A DNA stretch of 64,000 bases from Enterococcus caccae ATCC BAA-1240. Its GTDB lineage: Bacteria > Bacillota > Bacilli > Lactobacillales > Enterococcaceae. Location of the stretch: the NCBI RefSeq assembly GCF_000407145.1, contig NZ_KE136476.1, positions 62,001-126,000 on the forward strand, read 5' to 3'. A program made the translations under genes and the position numbers. The notes under the pieces are model-generated. The model did no database searches. It worked only from the letters and a program-made list of their open reading frames with translations, and was not told where the DNA came from. Below are positions 16,229-23,522 of this stretch, in pieces (positions within the stretch are counted from its first letter, which is position 1; each line of letters begins with the position of its first letter).

Positions 16229-16290
16229 TAGTTGCATTCAAATTGTTAGGAAAGTAATTACTATAATTTATTGAAAAAGGAGTTATTATT

Positions 16291-17184
16291 ATGAATAGTG
16301 AACTAGGGAAAATTTTTGGAACATCAGATAAAGAGATAGTCACAGAACAATTGACGATAAAAGGGAATTTGTTAAAATTCAAAGATATGACGATGCAATT
16401 AAGTAACATCTCACAAATTTATGACGGGAAATTAAAATTTAAAATCTCAAAGGGAATTATTTTTCTTTTATTGCTCTCATGGATGGGATTATTTAGTGAG
16501 AATTTTAAATCAATTGGGTTGTTAGGTTTACTTATTTCTGGAGGATATATATTTTTTATTTATCAGAAATATACGGAAAATAAAATTTATTTATTCTTTA
16601 TTTTGAATTCAGGTCAGACCTACCGTTTGATGTTTAAAGAAAAAACGTTTTTAGAAGAAGTGAAATCAGTGATCGAAGCATCGTTTAATAGCAAAGTTGG
16701 TGATTATACTATAAATGTAGCGGAACAAAAAATCTTAAATGGAGATCAGCTTGTTTTTAATGGGCATCACAGTAATGTAAACTTTGGTGTTCAACAAGAT
16801 TACTCTCAGCGCAATCATATTACAGAAAGCTTCAATCAATCTGATGATCATTCTTTTAATGTAGGGGGAAATATGACAAATAGCTCTATTCAATCTGCTA
16901 CCTCAAATAGTAAAATGGATACGTCCGTACAAAATGAAAGTGTAGAAACCTATGATTGGCAAGCGATAGAAGGCTCGTTAGAAAAAGTTATAACATCAAT
17001 TAAAATCGATAGTCCAGTAAAACAGGCAAGTCAAGCAGCTTTAGTTGCTGCTAAAGAACAAAATACTAGTAAATTTGAATCAGTTATTAGAAGTCATAAA
17101 AACGAATTCCTTTCAGAGCTTTTTCAAAATACTGTTAGTGGCGTGTTAGCACAAGTCATTACAAAGATTTGTGGTTTAGCATAA
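16291..17184 (+). CDS. Two-TM accessory protein inserted between cas1 and cas2
   Basis: 297 residues, AAAGGAG 9 bases ahead. The N-terminal ~50 residues look like a small beta domain, followed by two membrane helices (about 52-68, KGIIFLLLLSWMGLF, and 73-92, IGLLGLLISGGYIFFIYQK) and a cytoplasmic strand region (FILNSGQTYRLMFKEKTFLEEV). This resembles the DUF6232/PH-like membrane family. An Asn/Gln/Ser-rich linker (about 160-215) follows, then a helical tail ending in a hydrophobic stretch (VSGVLAQVITKICGL). It is 62 bp after cas1 and 21 bp before cas2, in operon orientation. Its function is unknown; a membrane effector or signalling role alongside CRISPR is conceivable but unproven. Confidence 0.75.
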   Translation: MNSELGKIFGTSDKEIVTEQLTIKGNLLKFKDMTMQLSNISQIYDGKLKFKISKGIIFLLLLSWMGLFSENFKSIGLLGLLISGGYIFFIYQKYTENKIYLFFILNSGQTYRLMFKEKTFLEEVKSVIEASFNSKVGDYTINVAEQKILNGDQLVFNGHHSNVNFGVQQDYSQRNHITESFNQSDDHSFNVGGNMTNSSIQSATSNSKMDTSVQNESVETYDWQAIEGSLEKVITSIKIDSPVKQASQAALVAAKEQNTSKFESVIRSHKNEFLSELFQNTVSGVLAQVITKICGLA

Positions 17185-17205
17185 ATGAGAAAGTGGTGAC
17201 ACTGA

Positions 17206-17496
17206 ATGTTGATATTAATAACCTACGATGTCGCAACAAGTTCAAAGAATGGTACTCGCCGTTTAAGGAAAGTAGCAAAGAAATGTCAAGATTATGGGCG
17301 ACGTGTTCAGAATTCTGTTTTTGAGTGTATAGTTGATGCGACAGAATTGACGAAGCTGAAGAAAGAACTGAATGATTTAATTGATGAGGAAGTAGATAGT
17401 TTGCGCATTTATCGATTGGGTAATAATTATCAAAACAAAGTTGAACATATAGGTGCAAAAGAAAGCTTCGATATAGAGGGTCCTTTGATATTTTAG
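17206..17496 (+). CDS. cas2: Cas2
   Basis: 96 residues starting MLILITYDVATSSKNGTRRL with RRVQNSVFECIVD, the standard I-C Cas2 ferredoxin-like fold; Asp8 in YDV is the conserved acidic residue. It bridges Cas1 dimers in spacer integration. The ribosome binding site (GTGGTG) is weak, so translation may depend on coupling to the upstream membrane-protein gene, whose stop is 21 bp away. Confidence 0.95.
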   Translation: MLILITYDVATSSKNGTRRLRKVAKKCQDYGRRVQNSVFECIVDATELTKLKKELNDLIDEEVDSLRIYRLGNNYQNKVEHIGAKESFDIEGPLIF

Positions 17497-17506
17497 CATT
17501 AGTAAT

Positions 17507-17562
17507 GTGGTGCGGACCTAAAGTGCACATGAAAACACTGAGGGACCCGCACCAATTTTTTA
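17507..17562 (+). terminator. Hairpin after cas2, at the start of the leader
   Basis: TGGTGCGG pairs with CCGCACCA around an inner AGTG/CACT stem, followed by ATTTTTT. It ends the cas operon transcript; I-C leaders often carry such a hairpin. Confidence 0.75.
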
Positions 17563-17668
17563 CAATATTATGTTTTAAAACGTCTGTTTTCCTCATTGAA
17601 ATTTAATTTTCATCGTTGTTTTTTTATGAAGTGATAACGATAGGTCATTTATTTTTGTCATTTTCACG
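17563..17668 (+). promoter_or_regulatory. CRISPR leader
   Basis: An AT-rich 106-bp segment directly upstream of the first perfect repeat. The intact repeats are at this end and the decayed repeat is at the far end, so this is the acquisition end and the array is transcribed on the plus strand. Confidence 0.8.
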
Positions 17669-18513
17669 GTCTAGCTCTGTATAGAGCTAGTGGATTTAAA
17701 TTGGAAGCGCGTTTACAACCGTTTCGACGATTGGTGTCTAGCTCTGTATAGAGCTAGTGGATTTAAATTCGCTGGTTTAAAAATGTTTAATTATTTAGAA
17801 AATGTCTAGCTCTGTATAGAGCTAGTGGATTTAAATACCTTGGTATACTTTATCTATCAGCAAGTGGTCTGCGTCTAGCTCTGTATAGAGCTAGTGGATT
17901 TAAATAAATTTAACAACTACGGTATCGTTAACTTTGAGGTCTAGCTCTGTATAGAGCTAGTGGATTTAAATTATTATTATGCTCACTGTTATTTTTATTA
18001 TTACCGTCTAGCTCTGTATAGAGCTAGTGGATTTAAATAAGTAACTATACAAACAAAACAAATTTTATAAATGTCTAGCTCTGTATAGAGCTAGTGGATT
18101 TAAATAAACAATTTTATAACGGTAGAAAAGACCTATAATAGTCTAGCTCTGTATAGAGCTAGTGGATTTAAATACGCTCAACACCAACAACCTATACAAC
18201 TCTACAGCCGTCTAGCTCTGTATAGAGCTAGTGGATTTAAATTACCCTTTTAGCTAGACGTTTTTGGTCAAAATTAGTCTAGCTCTGTATAGAGTGAGTG
18301 GATTGAAATGCAGCAGTTCCGGCTTTCGTGCTTTTTGTTTTCGGTCTCACTCTTTATAGAGCTAGTGGATTTAAATTGTGGGAGAGCTTTTTAAAACCAA
18401 TAGCTGAATGGGTCTAGCTCTGTATAGGACTAGTGGATTTAAATAAGGATTACAACGCTGAAATTGTCTGTAAGACTGAGGACTAGCTATATATAAAGTT
18501 AATCTTAGATAAA
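17669..18513 (+). CRISPR. Type I-C CRISPR array, 13 repeats, 12 spacers
   Basis: 33-nt repeats have 5' arm GTCTAGCTCT, loop GTAT, 3' arm AGAGCTAG and tail TGGATTTAAAT. Starts are 17669, 17736, 17804, 17873, 17939, 18006, 18073, 18141, 18210, 18277, 18344, 18412 and 18481; spacers are 33-36 nt. Repeats 1-9 are identical. Repeat 10 has an altered 3' half (AGAGTGAG, TGGATTGAAAT), repeat 11 an altered 5' half (GTCTCACTCT, TTTAT), repeat 12 an AGGACTAG arm, and the last (18481) is badly decayed, as expected for the trailer end. The 8-bp stem is perfect in the main repeat. Confidence 0.98.
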
Positions 18514-18928
18514 TGGGGACAGATCAAATGGAACTAAATCAAAGATAAAATACACAACAAATGAGAACGATTCTGTGTGTTGTGTAGAAAATTTTAAAGT
18601 TAGAGGAATTGGATTATATCACTGAAAAAGAAAAAAGCTCTTATAAAGAGCTTTTTTAGTTATAAGATAAAATCAAAAAAACGAAGAAAGTAAAAAAATA
18701 ATAGCTAGAAAATAAATGAAAGATATTTTCATTTGTTTTTTATTTTAATCTTATTTGTTATCTTGTTATGTTAACAAATAAGAAAATATATATATAATTA
18801 AACCTACATGCCGATAATATAATGTTTTTTACGGTTTGTCAATACTGTTAGAAATAATTTTTTAAAAAATATTTATATCTTTAACTTTATATCTCGTTGT
18901 TTAATGGTGTTTTGGAACGGAATGTGTT
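18514..18928. other. Non-coding stretch between the array and the first recombinase cassette
   Basis: No gene is seen. It holds a 9-bp inverted repeat TACACAACA/TGTTGTGTA (18551-18586), a terminator (18634-18658) and a 12-bp perfect inverted repeat TCTTATTTGTTA/TAACAAATAAGA (18749-18783, 11-nt loop) with no T-tail. From about 18833 it resembles the stretch before the second recombinase gene (GTTTGTCAA.ACTGTT), so that is the cassette boundary. Confidence 0.6.
18634..18658 (+). terminator. Terminator downstream of the CRISPR array
   Basis: AAAGCTCTT-ATA-AAGAGCTTT (18634-18654) with further T residues; it probably ends the pre-crRNA transcript. Confidence 0.8.
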
Positions 18929-18951
18929 CGCCGTCAAATCGCCGTCAAAAT
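18929..18951 (+). repeat. Recombinase arm-type site, upstream copy 1
   Basis: A tandem CGCCGTCAAAT-CGCCGTCAAAA lies 23 bp before the integrase gene. The identical 23 bp stand before the second integrase (33106-33128), and degenerate forms lie downstream of each integrase gene. Paired short direct repeats are typical binding sites for the N-terminal arm domain of Tn916/lambda-type integrases. Confidence 0.65.
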
Positions 18952-18973
18952 AGAACGGAAGGAGAACGATTTT

Positions 18974-20065
18974 ATGGTTAGAAAAGGAGAAAATATTTAT
19001 AAACGAAAAGATGGCCGTTGGGAAGGTAGATATATAAAAGGAAGAAGGAGTGATGGACGAGCGGTTTATGGATATATCTATCATACAAAGTATACAGATC
19101 TTAAAGAAAAGTTATTGACGATGAAAGCACTATATTCGCACAATTATATTTTTAAAACAATTACGTACCGAGGAACGTTAAATGATTGGGCTTCTTGCTG
19201 GTTAAAAGAAATACAAAATCAATTAAAACCTAGCACATATGCTAGTTACACAAATAAGATGATAAAACATGTTCTTCCTTTTTTAGGTCATATTCCGATG
19301 CAATCGATCACAACACACAATTTAGACGAGTGGATCAAAAAAATAGGAAAGAATCTATCTCCAAATTCTGTTCGAATTGTCTATCAAGTCTTGGTGTCTT
19401 GCTTTACTGCTGCTGTGAAAAGAGAATTACTTATAGAAAATCCTTGTAAACATGTGACGTTGCCGAAAAAAAAACTTAATAATATAAAAGCAATTACAAC
19501 GGATCAACAAAAGACGCTTAAAGAAAAAGCTTCTAAACACCCTAAAGGACTTGCGGTTGTACTAGCATTAGAAACTGGTATGAGAATCGGAGAGATTGCA
19601 GGATTGAAGTGGGAGGATATTGATTTTTCAACCAATATTCTTACAGTAAAACGAACAATTCAAAGAATTCAACTTATAAATGGAACAACTAAAAAAACGC
19701 AAATCGTTGAGGGGACACCTAAAACTACAACTTCTAAACGTACAATTCCGCTCTCTAAAAATTTAAGCCAATTTTTGACAAAACAAAAGCAAAATAGCAA
19801 TGGATCATTTGTTTTAGGGGGATGTAAACCTGTAGAGCCACGGCTTATTTCATTTTGGCTAAAGAAAATGTGTCAAAGTGTTGATTTGCCTCATATTCGA
19901 TTTCATCAGCTTAGACATAGCTTTGCGACGAGATGCCTAGAAAAAGGGGTCAGTATAGCTACAATAAGTGCACTTTTGGGGCATCAGTCAACAAAAATGA
20001 CACTAGATACCTATATAAATTCTTTTATGTCGGAAAAGAGAAAAGCTATTAATTTGATTAGTTAA
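18974..20065 (+). CDS. Tyrosine recombinase (phage/ICE-type integrase), cassette 1
   Basis: 363 residues: an N-terminal arm-DNA-binding domain (NIYKRKDGRWEGRYIKGR, residues 7-24), a SAM-like core-binding domain (about 75-165) and a catalytic domain with Arg in ALETGMRIGEIAGL (about 203), HQLRHSFATR (about 315-324), LLGHQSTKMT (about 338-347) and Tyr in TLDTYINSFM (about 350). All catalytic residues are present. AGGAGAA precedes the ATG. It heads a WxL operon rather than a prophage, and is about 80% similar to the copy at 33151; a role in rearranging the surface-protein locus is inferred. Confidence 0.9.
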   Translation: MVRKGENIYKRKDGRWEGRYIKGRRSDGRAVYGYIYHTKYTDLKEKLLTMKALYSHNYIFKTITYRGTLNDWASCWLKEIQNQLKPSTYASYTNKMIKHVLPFLGHIPMQSITTHNLDEWIKKIGKNLSPNSVRIVYQVLVSCFTAAVKRELLIENPCKHVTLPKKKLNNIKAITTDQQKTLKEKASKHPKGLAVVLALETGMRIGEIAGLKWEDIDFSTNILTVKRTIQRIQLINGTTKKTQIVEGTPKTTTSKRTIPLSKNLSQFLTKQKQNSNGSFVLGGCKPVEPRLISFWLKKMCQSVDLPHIRFHQLRHSFATRCLEKGVSIATISALLGHQSTKMTLDTYINSFMSEKRKAINLIS

Positions 20066-20107
20066 TCGATCTACGTTAAACATTATAATGTTTAACGTAG
20101 ATCGATT
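20064..20107. terminator. 44-bp perfect palindrome at the integrase stop codon
   Basis: The arms AATCGATCTACGTTAAACAT.. are exactly self-complementary around 20085/20086. The first bases overlap the TAA stop. No T-tract follows, so it may act as a bidirectional terminator/barrier or a cruciform; the equivalent place in cassette 2 has a 14-bp stem of different sequence. Confidence 0.6.
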
Positions 20108-20199
20108 GTTCTGTGTGTTTCATTTAATGTACGTTTTTTATTATTCCGGAATTATTTTCTCCTAAAATGGAAATAATCCTATCTAGTTGATTTTGTTTA

Positions 20200-20220
20200 C
20201 GCCGTCAAGTTCGCCGTCAT
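20200..20220 (+). repeat. Recombinase arm-type site, downstream copy 1
   Basis: CGCCGTCAAGTT-CGCCGTCAT repeats the motif in the same orientation as the upstream site, 96 bp before the winged-helix regulator gene. Confidence 0.6.
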
Positions 20221-20315
20221 ATTGCATTGAACGAGCGATAAAACAAGCTGTATACAGTCGTTTCGTGTTTGTTAACAAAATGCGAAATTTTACCCAGTTA
20301 AACAGGAGGAGCCAC

Positions 20316-21068
20316 ATGGAAAACACAATTGGTATATTACATATCGGTGAAGAATCGGACGTAAATGAGAACATAGCTTTGGTGATAAAAAAAGCATTCG
20401 ATGAGGAACAAAGTTGCTCATTAATCACAGTAACAGAAAAAAGCCAAATCGCCTCGTTAGACGGACTAGTCATCAATTTGGAACAGTCATCAGATTATGT
20501 CAAAGCATTTCAGTGGTTGATTCATTTGCAGGAAGAATGCTCTTTATTTATTTGGATTCTTTGTTCAGAACAAAATTCAGAACTTATCAGACTATATCCT
20601 CATTTAAGCAAAAATTCAGTAATAGAGCTTGTATCGTACGATCAAGGGATAGAAAATCTTGGAACGATCATAAAAAATGCAATCAATTATAAAAACCACT
20701 TGTTGTATCAGATGGGACCAAAAAAGGAAGAGCACGACCATTTTTTAGACGCATCAAAATTGTGTTTGGTAGTTCATGAGACAAGAATAACGCTAACAAG
20801 AAAAGAATTCAAGATTATTGAGCTATTATATCAAAATATAGAAGATGTCGTGACTTATCATGAGATTAATGAAGTGATCTATGGCAATTCAACAGGAGAG
20901 CCAATTGAGAAATATCGAGTAGCGAATTTTATTTTTCACATTAGAAATAAACTAAAAGAACAAACGTATTTTGAAATTGAAATCGTTCGTACAAAAGGAT
21001 ATATCCTCACTTGTCCCAAAAAAGAAGATATTTTTTTCAAAGATATCAATGAAAAAGTATTGCAATAA
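20316..21068 (+). CDS. OmpR-type winged-helix regulator with degenerate receiver, cassette 1
   Basis: 250 residues. The N-terminal half has receiver-like alternation (IGILHIGEES, SLDGLVINLEQ, LFIWILCSEQ), but the phospho-acceptor Asp is replaced by Asn in LVINL, so it is a pseudo-receiver. The C-terminal half is a Trans_reg_C winged helix (ITLTRKEFKIIELLYQNIED and YRVANFIFHIRNKLKE.. IEIVRTKGYIL). The ATG at 20316 is used because AGGAGGAG stands 8 bases before it and the paralogue starts at the same residue. No partner kinase is nearby. It probably controls the following WxL operon, downstream of the recombinase site. Confidence 0.8.
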   Translation: MENTIGILHIGEESDVNENIALVIKKAFDEEQSCSLITVTEKSQIASLDGLVINLEQSSDYVKAFQWLIHLQEECSLFIWILCSEQNSELIRLYPHLSKNSVIELVSYDQGIENLGTIIKNAINYKNHLLYQMGPKKEEHDHFLDASKLCLVVHETRITLTRKEFKIIELLYQNIEDVVTYHEINEVIYGNSTGEPIEKYRVANFIFHIRNKLKEQTYFEIEIVRTKGYILTCPKKEDIFFKDINEKVLQ

Positions 21069-21159
21069 CTAGTTTTTCATAAAAATCATCAGGAAGATCA
21101 AAGTAGATTTGTGTCCAAAGGGGACGCCCAGGCAATTATGTAAAGAAATGGATGGCTAA

Positions 21160-21816
21160 ATGTTGAAAAAGAAAAAGAAGTATTATCAAAAATATCGAAA
21201 TTATTATTTCTGTGAATTCATCCTTTTAATAGGGTGGATCACTAATTTTATGTTCTTTTCCAAGTTTTATGAAGAAGCTATATTTTATGTGGATAAAAAT
21301 GCTAGGTTTATGATCCAGCTGTTGTTCATAGTAACTTACTATTTTGATGAACTGCTTAAATATTTATTTGTTGTTTTTTTGTTAATGACACTTAATCTAT
21401 TTCTTCTAATGACGTTTTACATAAAAAATAGGCGAGAAACAAATTCTCAAAGAGAAATGAACGTTTCAATTCTTGTTTTTCTACTGATTATCGCCATCAA
21501 TGGAATAGCTTTATTAACAACGATTATTTGGCCGCTGTTCTTACTATTATTTATAGCAGCATTAACGATTGTTTACATTATTTATGTCATTACAAAGTAT
21601 CTGTATGAAGAAAAAGAGGAGTTCTACGAAGAAAATGAGTTAGTTAAAAGTGAAGGTCCTTTTCCAACAAAGGAAGCAGCTGAAAAATATGCCGAAGAAT
21701 TTTTAGCTCATTGGACAGACTATTTTTCTAAAAATGGCTATACCTTAACAGAGTTTACGAAATATGACGAAAAAAATGAATGGCATGTGGAAATCATTGT
21801 TCAAACGATGAAATAA
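21160..21816 (+). CDS. Four-TM membrane protein with C-terminal soluble domain, cassette 1
   Basis: 218 residues: basic N terminus, four hydrophobic segments (about 20-38, 60-80, 98-118, 122-142), then a charged tail with GPFPTKEAAEKYAEEFLAHW, which looks SPOR-like, and a NEWHVEIIVQ strand. The family is not recognised. Its paralogue (35367) keeps the tail best. The start is uncertain: the GGATGG element fits ATG 21160 or TTG 21163, and in this copy an older upstream ATG frame (..MAKC) ends at once in a stop. It sits between regulator and WxL operon and could be a sensor for the regulator. Confidence 0.65.
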   Translation: MLKKKKKYYQKYRNYYFCEFILLIGWITNFMFFSKFYEEAIFYVDKNARFMIQLLFIVTYYFDELLKYLFVVFLLMTLNLFLLMTFYIKNRRETNSQREMNVSILVFLLIIAINGIALLTTIIWPLFLLLFIAALTIVYIIYVITKYLYEEKEEFYEENELVKSEGPFPTKEAAEKYAEEFLAHWTDYFSKNGYTLTEFTKYDEKNEWHVEIIVQTMK

Positions 21817-21850
21817 AAATAAATAGTAGTAGTTAGGAGAACTCTTTTTC

Positions 21851-22951
21851 ATGAAAAAAATAAATGCGATATATGCATTACTCATTTGCTTTTGTTCACT
21901 ATTTTTTGAAGAGAATCGAGTGTTCGCAGCAGGTGATGACAATCTAGGATACACAGTAACGCTTGTACAATCAAACAACCAAATAGATCCCACAAAAAGC
22001 TATTTTTATGTAAAAACGACACCAGGAGAAACCCAAACACTGGAAGTTAGAATCAAAAGTACGAAAAAAGAAGAGGTTCATCTAAAGATTTATGGAACCA
22101 ATGCGATCACAGGCGATGCAGGAACGATTGAATATAGTGCTGACAAAACACTTTATGATCAGACCTTAAGAGAACCGGTGACATCTATGATCAAAATAAC
22201 AACCCCGGATGTCACGGTTAGCAATTATGAAGAAAAAACAGTGAAGATCCAAGTAACACCACCAAAAGAAAAGTATGATGGGGTGAAAATGGGGGCAATT
22301 GTCTTCGCGCTAGACCAAGAGGAAAAAGCCAAAAGTGGCGTTTCAACAGAATTTTCTTATCGAGTAGGATTGATTACTTCTGAATCAGGAGATGAATTTA
22401 ATAATGCTCAAAAGCTGGATTTAAAATCAGCTAAAGCTTCAATAAAGCGCGGGAAAAAAATGGTATTAGGTCATCTACAAAATCCTGAACCCAAAGTATT
22501 GGAAAACTTAAGCATTGTAGCCACAATGACTAAAAAAGGGACCGATGAAGTAGTGAAAAGGAAATCCGTAGAAAATTATAGTATGGCGCCTAACAGTTCG
22601 TTTGATTTTGAAATGGATTGGGGAATTGCGGCAATGCCTTCTGGTACATATACCTTGAAGTTGGATGCATCCAATGATTATCAAGAATGGCAACTTAGTA
22701 AAGAATTTACGATAACGAATCAACAAGCTAAAAAAATGAACGAAGAAAGTGCGTTTAAAATTATTACCCCTAATTGGATCAAAGGTGCGGCGATTTTCTT
22801 GATAGTAGGAACTGTTTTAGTCATGCTTGCAATGGTCTTTAGAAGAACAAAATGGGAAAAACAATGGAAGAAAGTTCGAATTGCTAAACGAAAAAAACAA
22901 GGGAACCAAAAGAAAAAACGTAAAAAAATAAACAGAAAAGCTGGTGAATAA
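21851..22951 (+). CDS. WxL-interacting protein (DUF916/DUF3324), cassette 1 first copy
   Basis: 366 residues: signal peptide (cut after VFA), an N-terminal peptidoglycan-binding WxLIP domain (NLGYTVTLVQSNNQID.. VEVR.., DUF916), a DUF3324 region (about 185-300 with VENYSMAPNSSFDFEMDW), one C-terminal membrane helix (about 310-332) and a strongly basic cytoplasmic tail. WxLIPs bridge WxL proteins and peptidoglycan. TAGGAGAA lies 13 bases before the ATG. It is the first structural gene of the six-gene WxL unit. Confidence 0.9.
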   Translation: MKKINAIYALLICFCSLFFEENRVFAAGDDNLGYTVTLVQSNNQIDPTKSYFYVKTTPGETQTLEVRIKSTKKEEVHLKIYGTNAITGDAGTIEYSADKTLYDQTLREPVTSMIKITTPDVTVSNYEEKTVKIQVTPPKEKYDGVKMGAIVFALDQEEKAKSGVSTEFSYRVGLITSESGDEFNNAQKLDLKSAKASIKRGKKMVLGHLQNPEPKVLENLSIVATMTKKGTDEVVKRKSVENYSMAPNSSFDFEMDWGIAAMPSGTYTLKLDASNDYQEWQLSKEFTITNQQAKKMNEESAFKIITPNWIKGAAIFLIVGTVLVMLAMVFRRTKWEKQWKKVRIAKRKKQGNQKKKRKKINRKAGE

Positions 22952-22953
22952 GA

Positions 22954-23268
22954 ATGAAAAAAGCTTGTTTTATTTGGCCGTTAGTTATGATGCTTTATGT
23001 ATTTTTTACCTTGTTTAGCCAAGTGACGTATGTTTTAGCAGATCAAGATAAAACGGATACGGGGATTTCATTTAATCAGTTTTATGAGCCGGATAAACCT
23101 AAAGCACCTATTTATGAAACAAAGCCAGGAGGGATCTCAACGGATGGTGCGCTACCACATTTAGGGCAAATGATGACTTCGTTTATCTTATTGCTGTTAG
23201 GAGTGGCTTGCTTGATCATTTTTTTAGGAGTTGTCAGTTTACGTAAGGTATACAGTATAAATATATAG
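22954..23268 (+). CDS. Small surface protein with LPHLG sorting-like motif, cassette 1
   Basis: 104 residues: signal peptide (to VLADQ), a short extracellular part rich in Pro/Lys, then ALPHLGQ, a membrane helix (MMTSFILLLLGVACLIIFLG) and a basic end. The layout is that of the LPxTG mini-proteins in WxL operons, but the Thr of LPxTG is Leu (LPHLG). Both cassettes share the change, so it is not a random mutation. It begins 2 bp after the WxLIP stop. Confidence 0.75.
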   Translation: MKKACFIWPLVMMLYVFFTLFSQVTYVLADQDKTDTGISFNQFYEPDKPKAPIYETKPGGISTDGALPHLGQMMTSFILLLLGVACLIIFLGVVSLRKVYSINI

Positions 23269-23277
23269 GAGGAACAC

Positions 23278-23502
23278 ATGCTAGATTATTTGTGGGTTTA
23301 TATATTAGGAGGAATTGTCGCTAGTTCGTTACTTTTTTTTCTAGTAACACTTTCCCGAGATGTTTTTTTAGTCAGAAAGTTAAGAAAAAAAAGACATGAA
23401 TTAGTCTTTAATTTTAGTCTATTGGCGGTGTCGATCACCAGTCTGGCGCTGATTATTTATCTATTTGTATTACTGAAAGATCAAATCAAGCTCATTGGTT
23501 AG
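23278..23502 (+). CDS. Two-TM small membrane protein, cassette 1
   Basis: 74 residues with two membrane helices (about 3-24 and 47-67) and a basic loop (RKLRKKRHE). AGGAGGAAC precedes the ATG; it lies 9 bp after the LPHLG gene. Nearly identical in cassette 2. Likely an accessory factor of WxL display; no known domain. Confidence 0.65.
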   Translation: MLDYLWVYILGGIVASSLLFFLVTLSRDVFLVRKLRKKRHELVFNFSLLAVSITSLALIIYLFVLLKDQIKLIG

Positions 23503-23522
23503 AAACGATGAACTGAATTATT

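Noticed and set aside
17159-17596. 145-codon minus-strand frame over cas2
   Set aside because: It overlaps cas2 entirely and the leader hairpin; cas2 is unmistakable on the plus strand.
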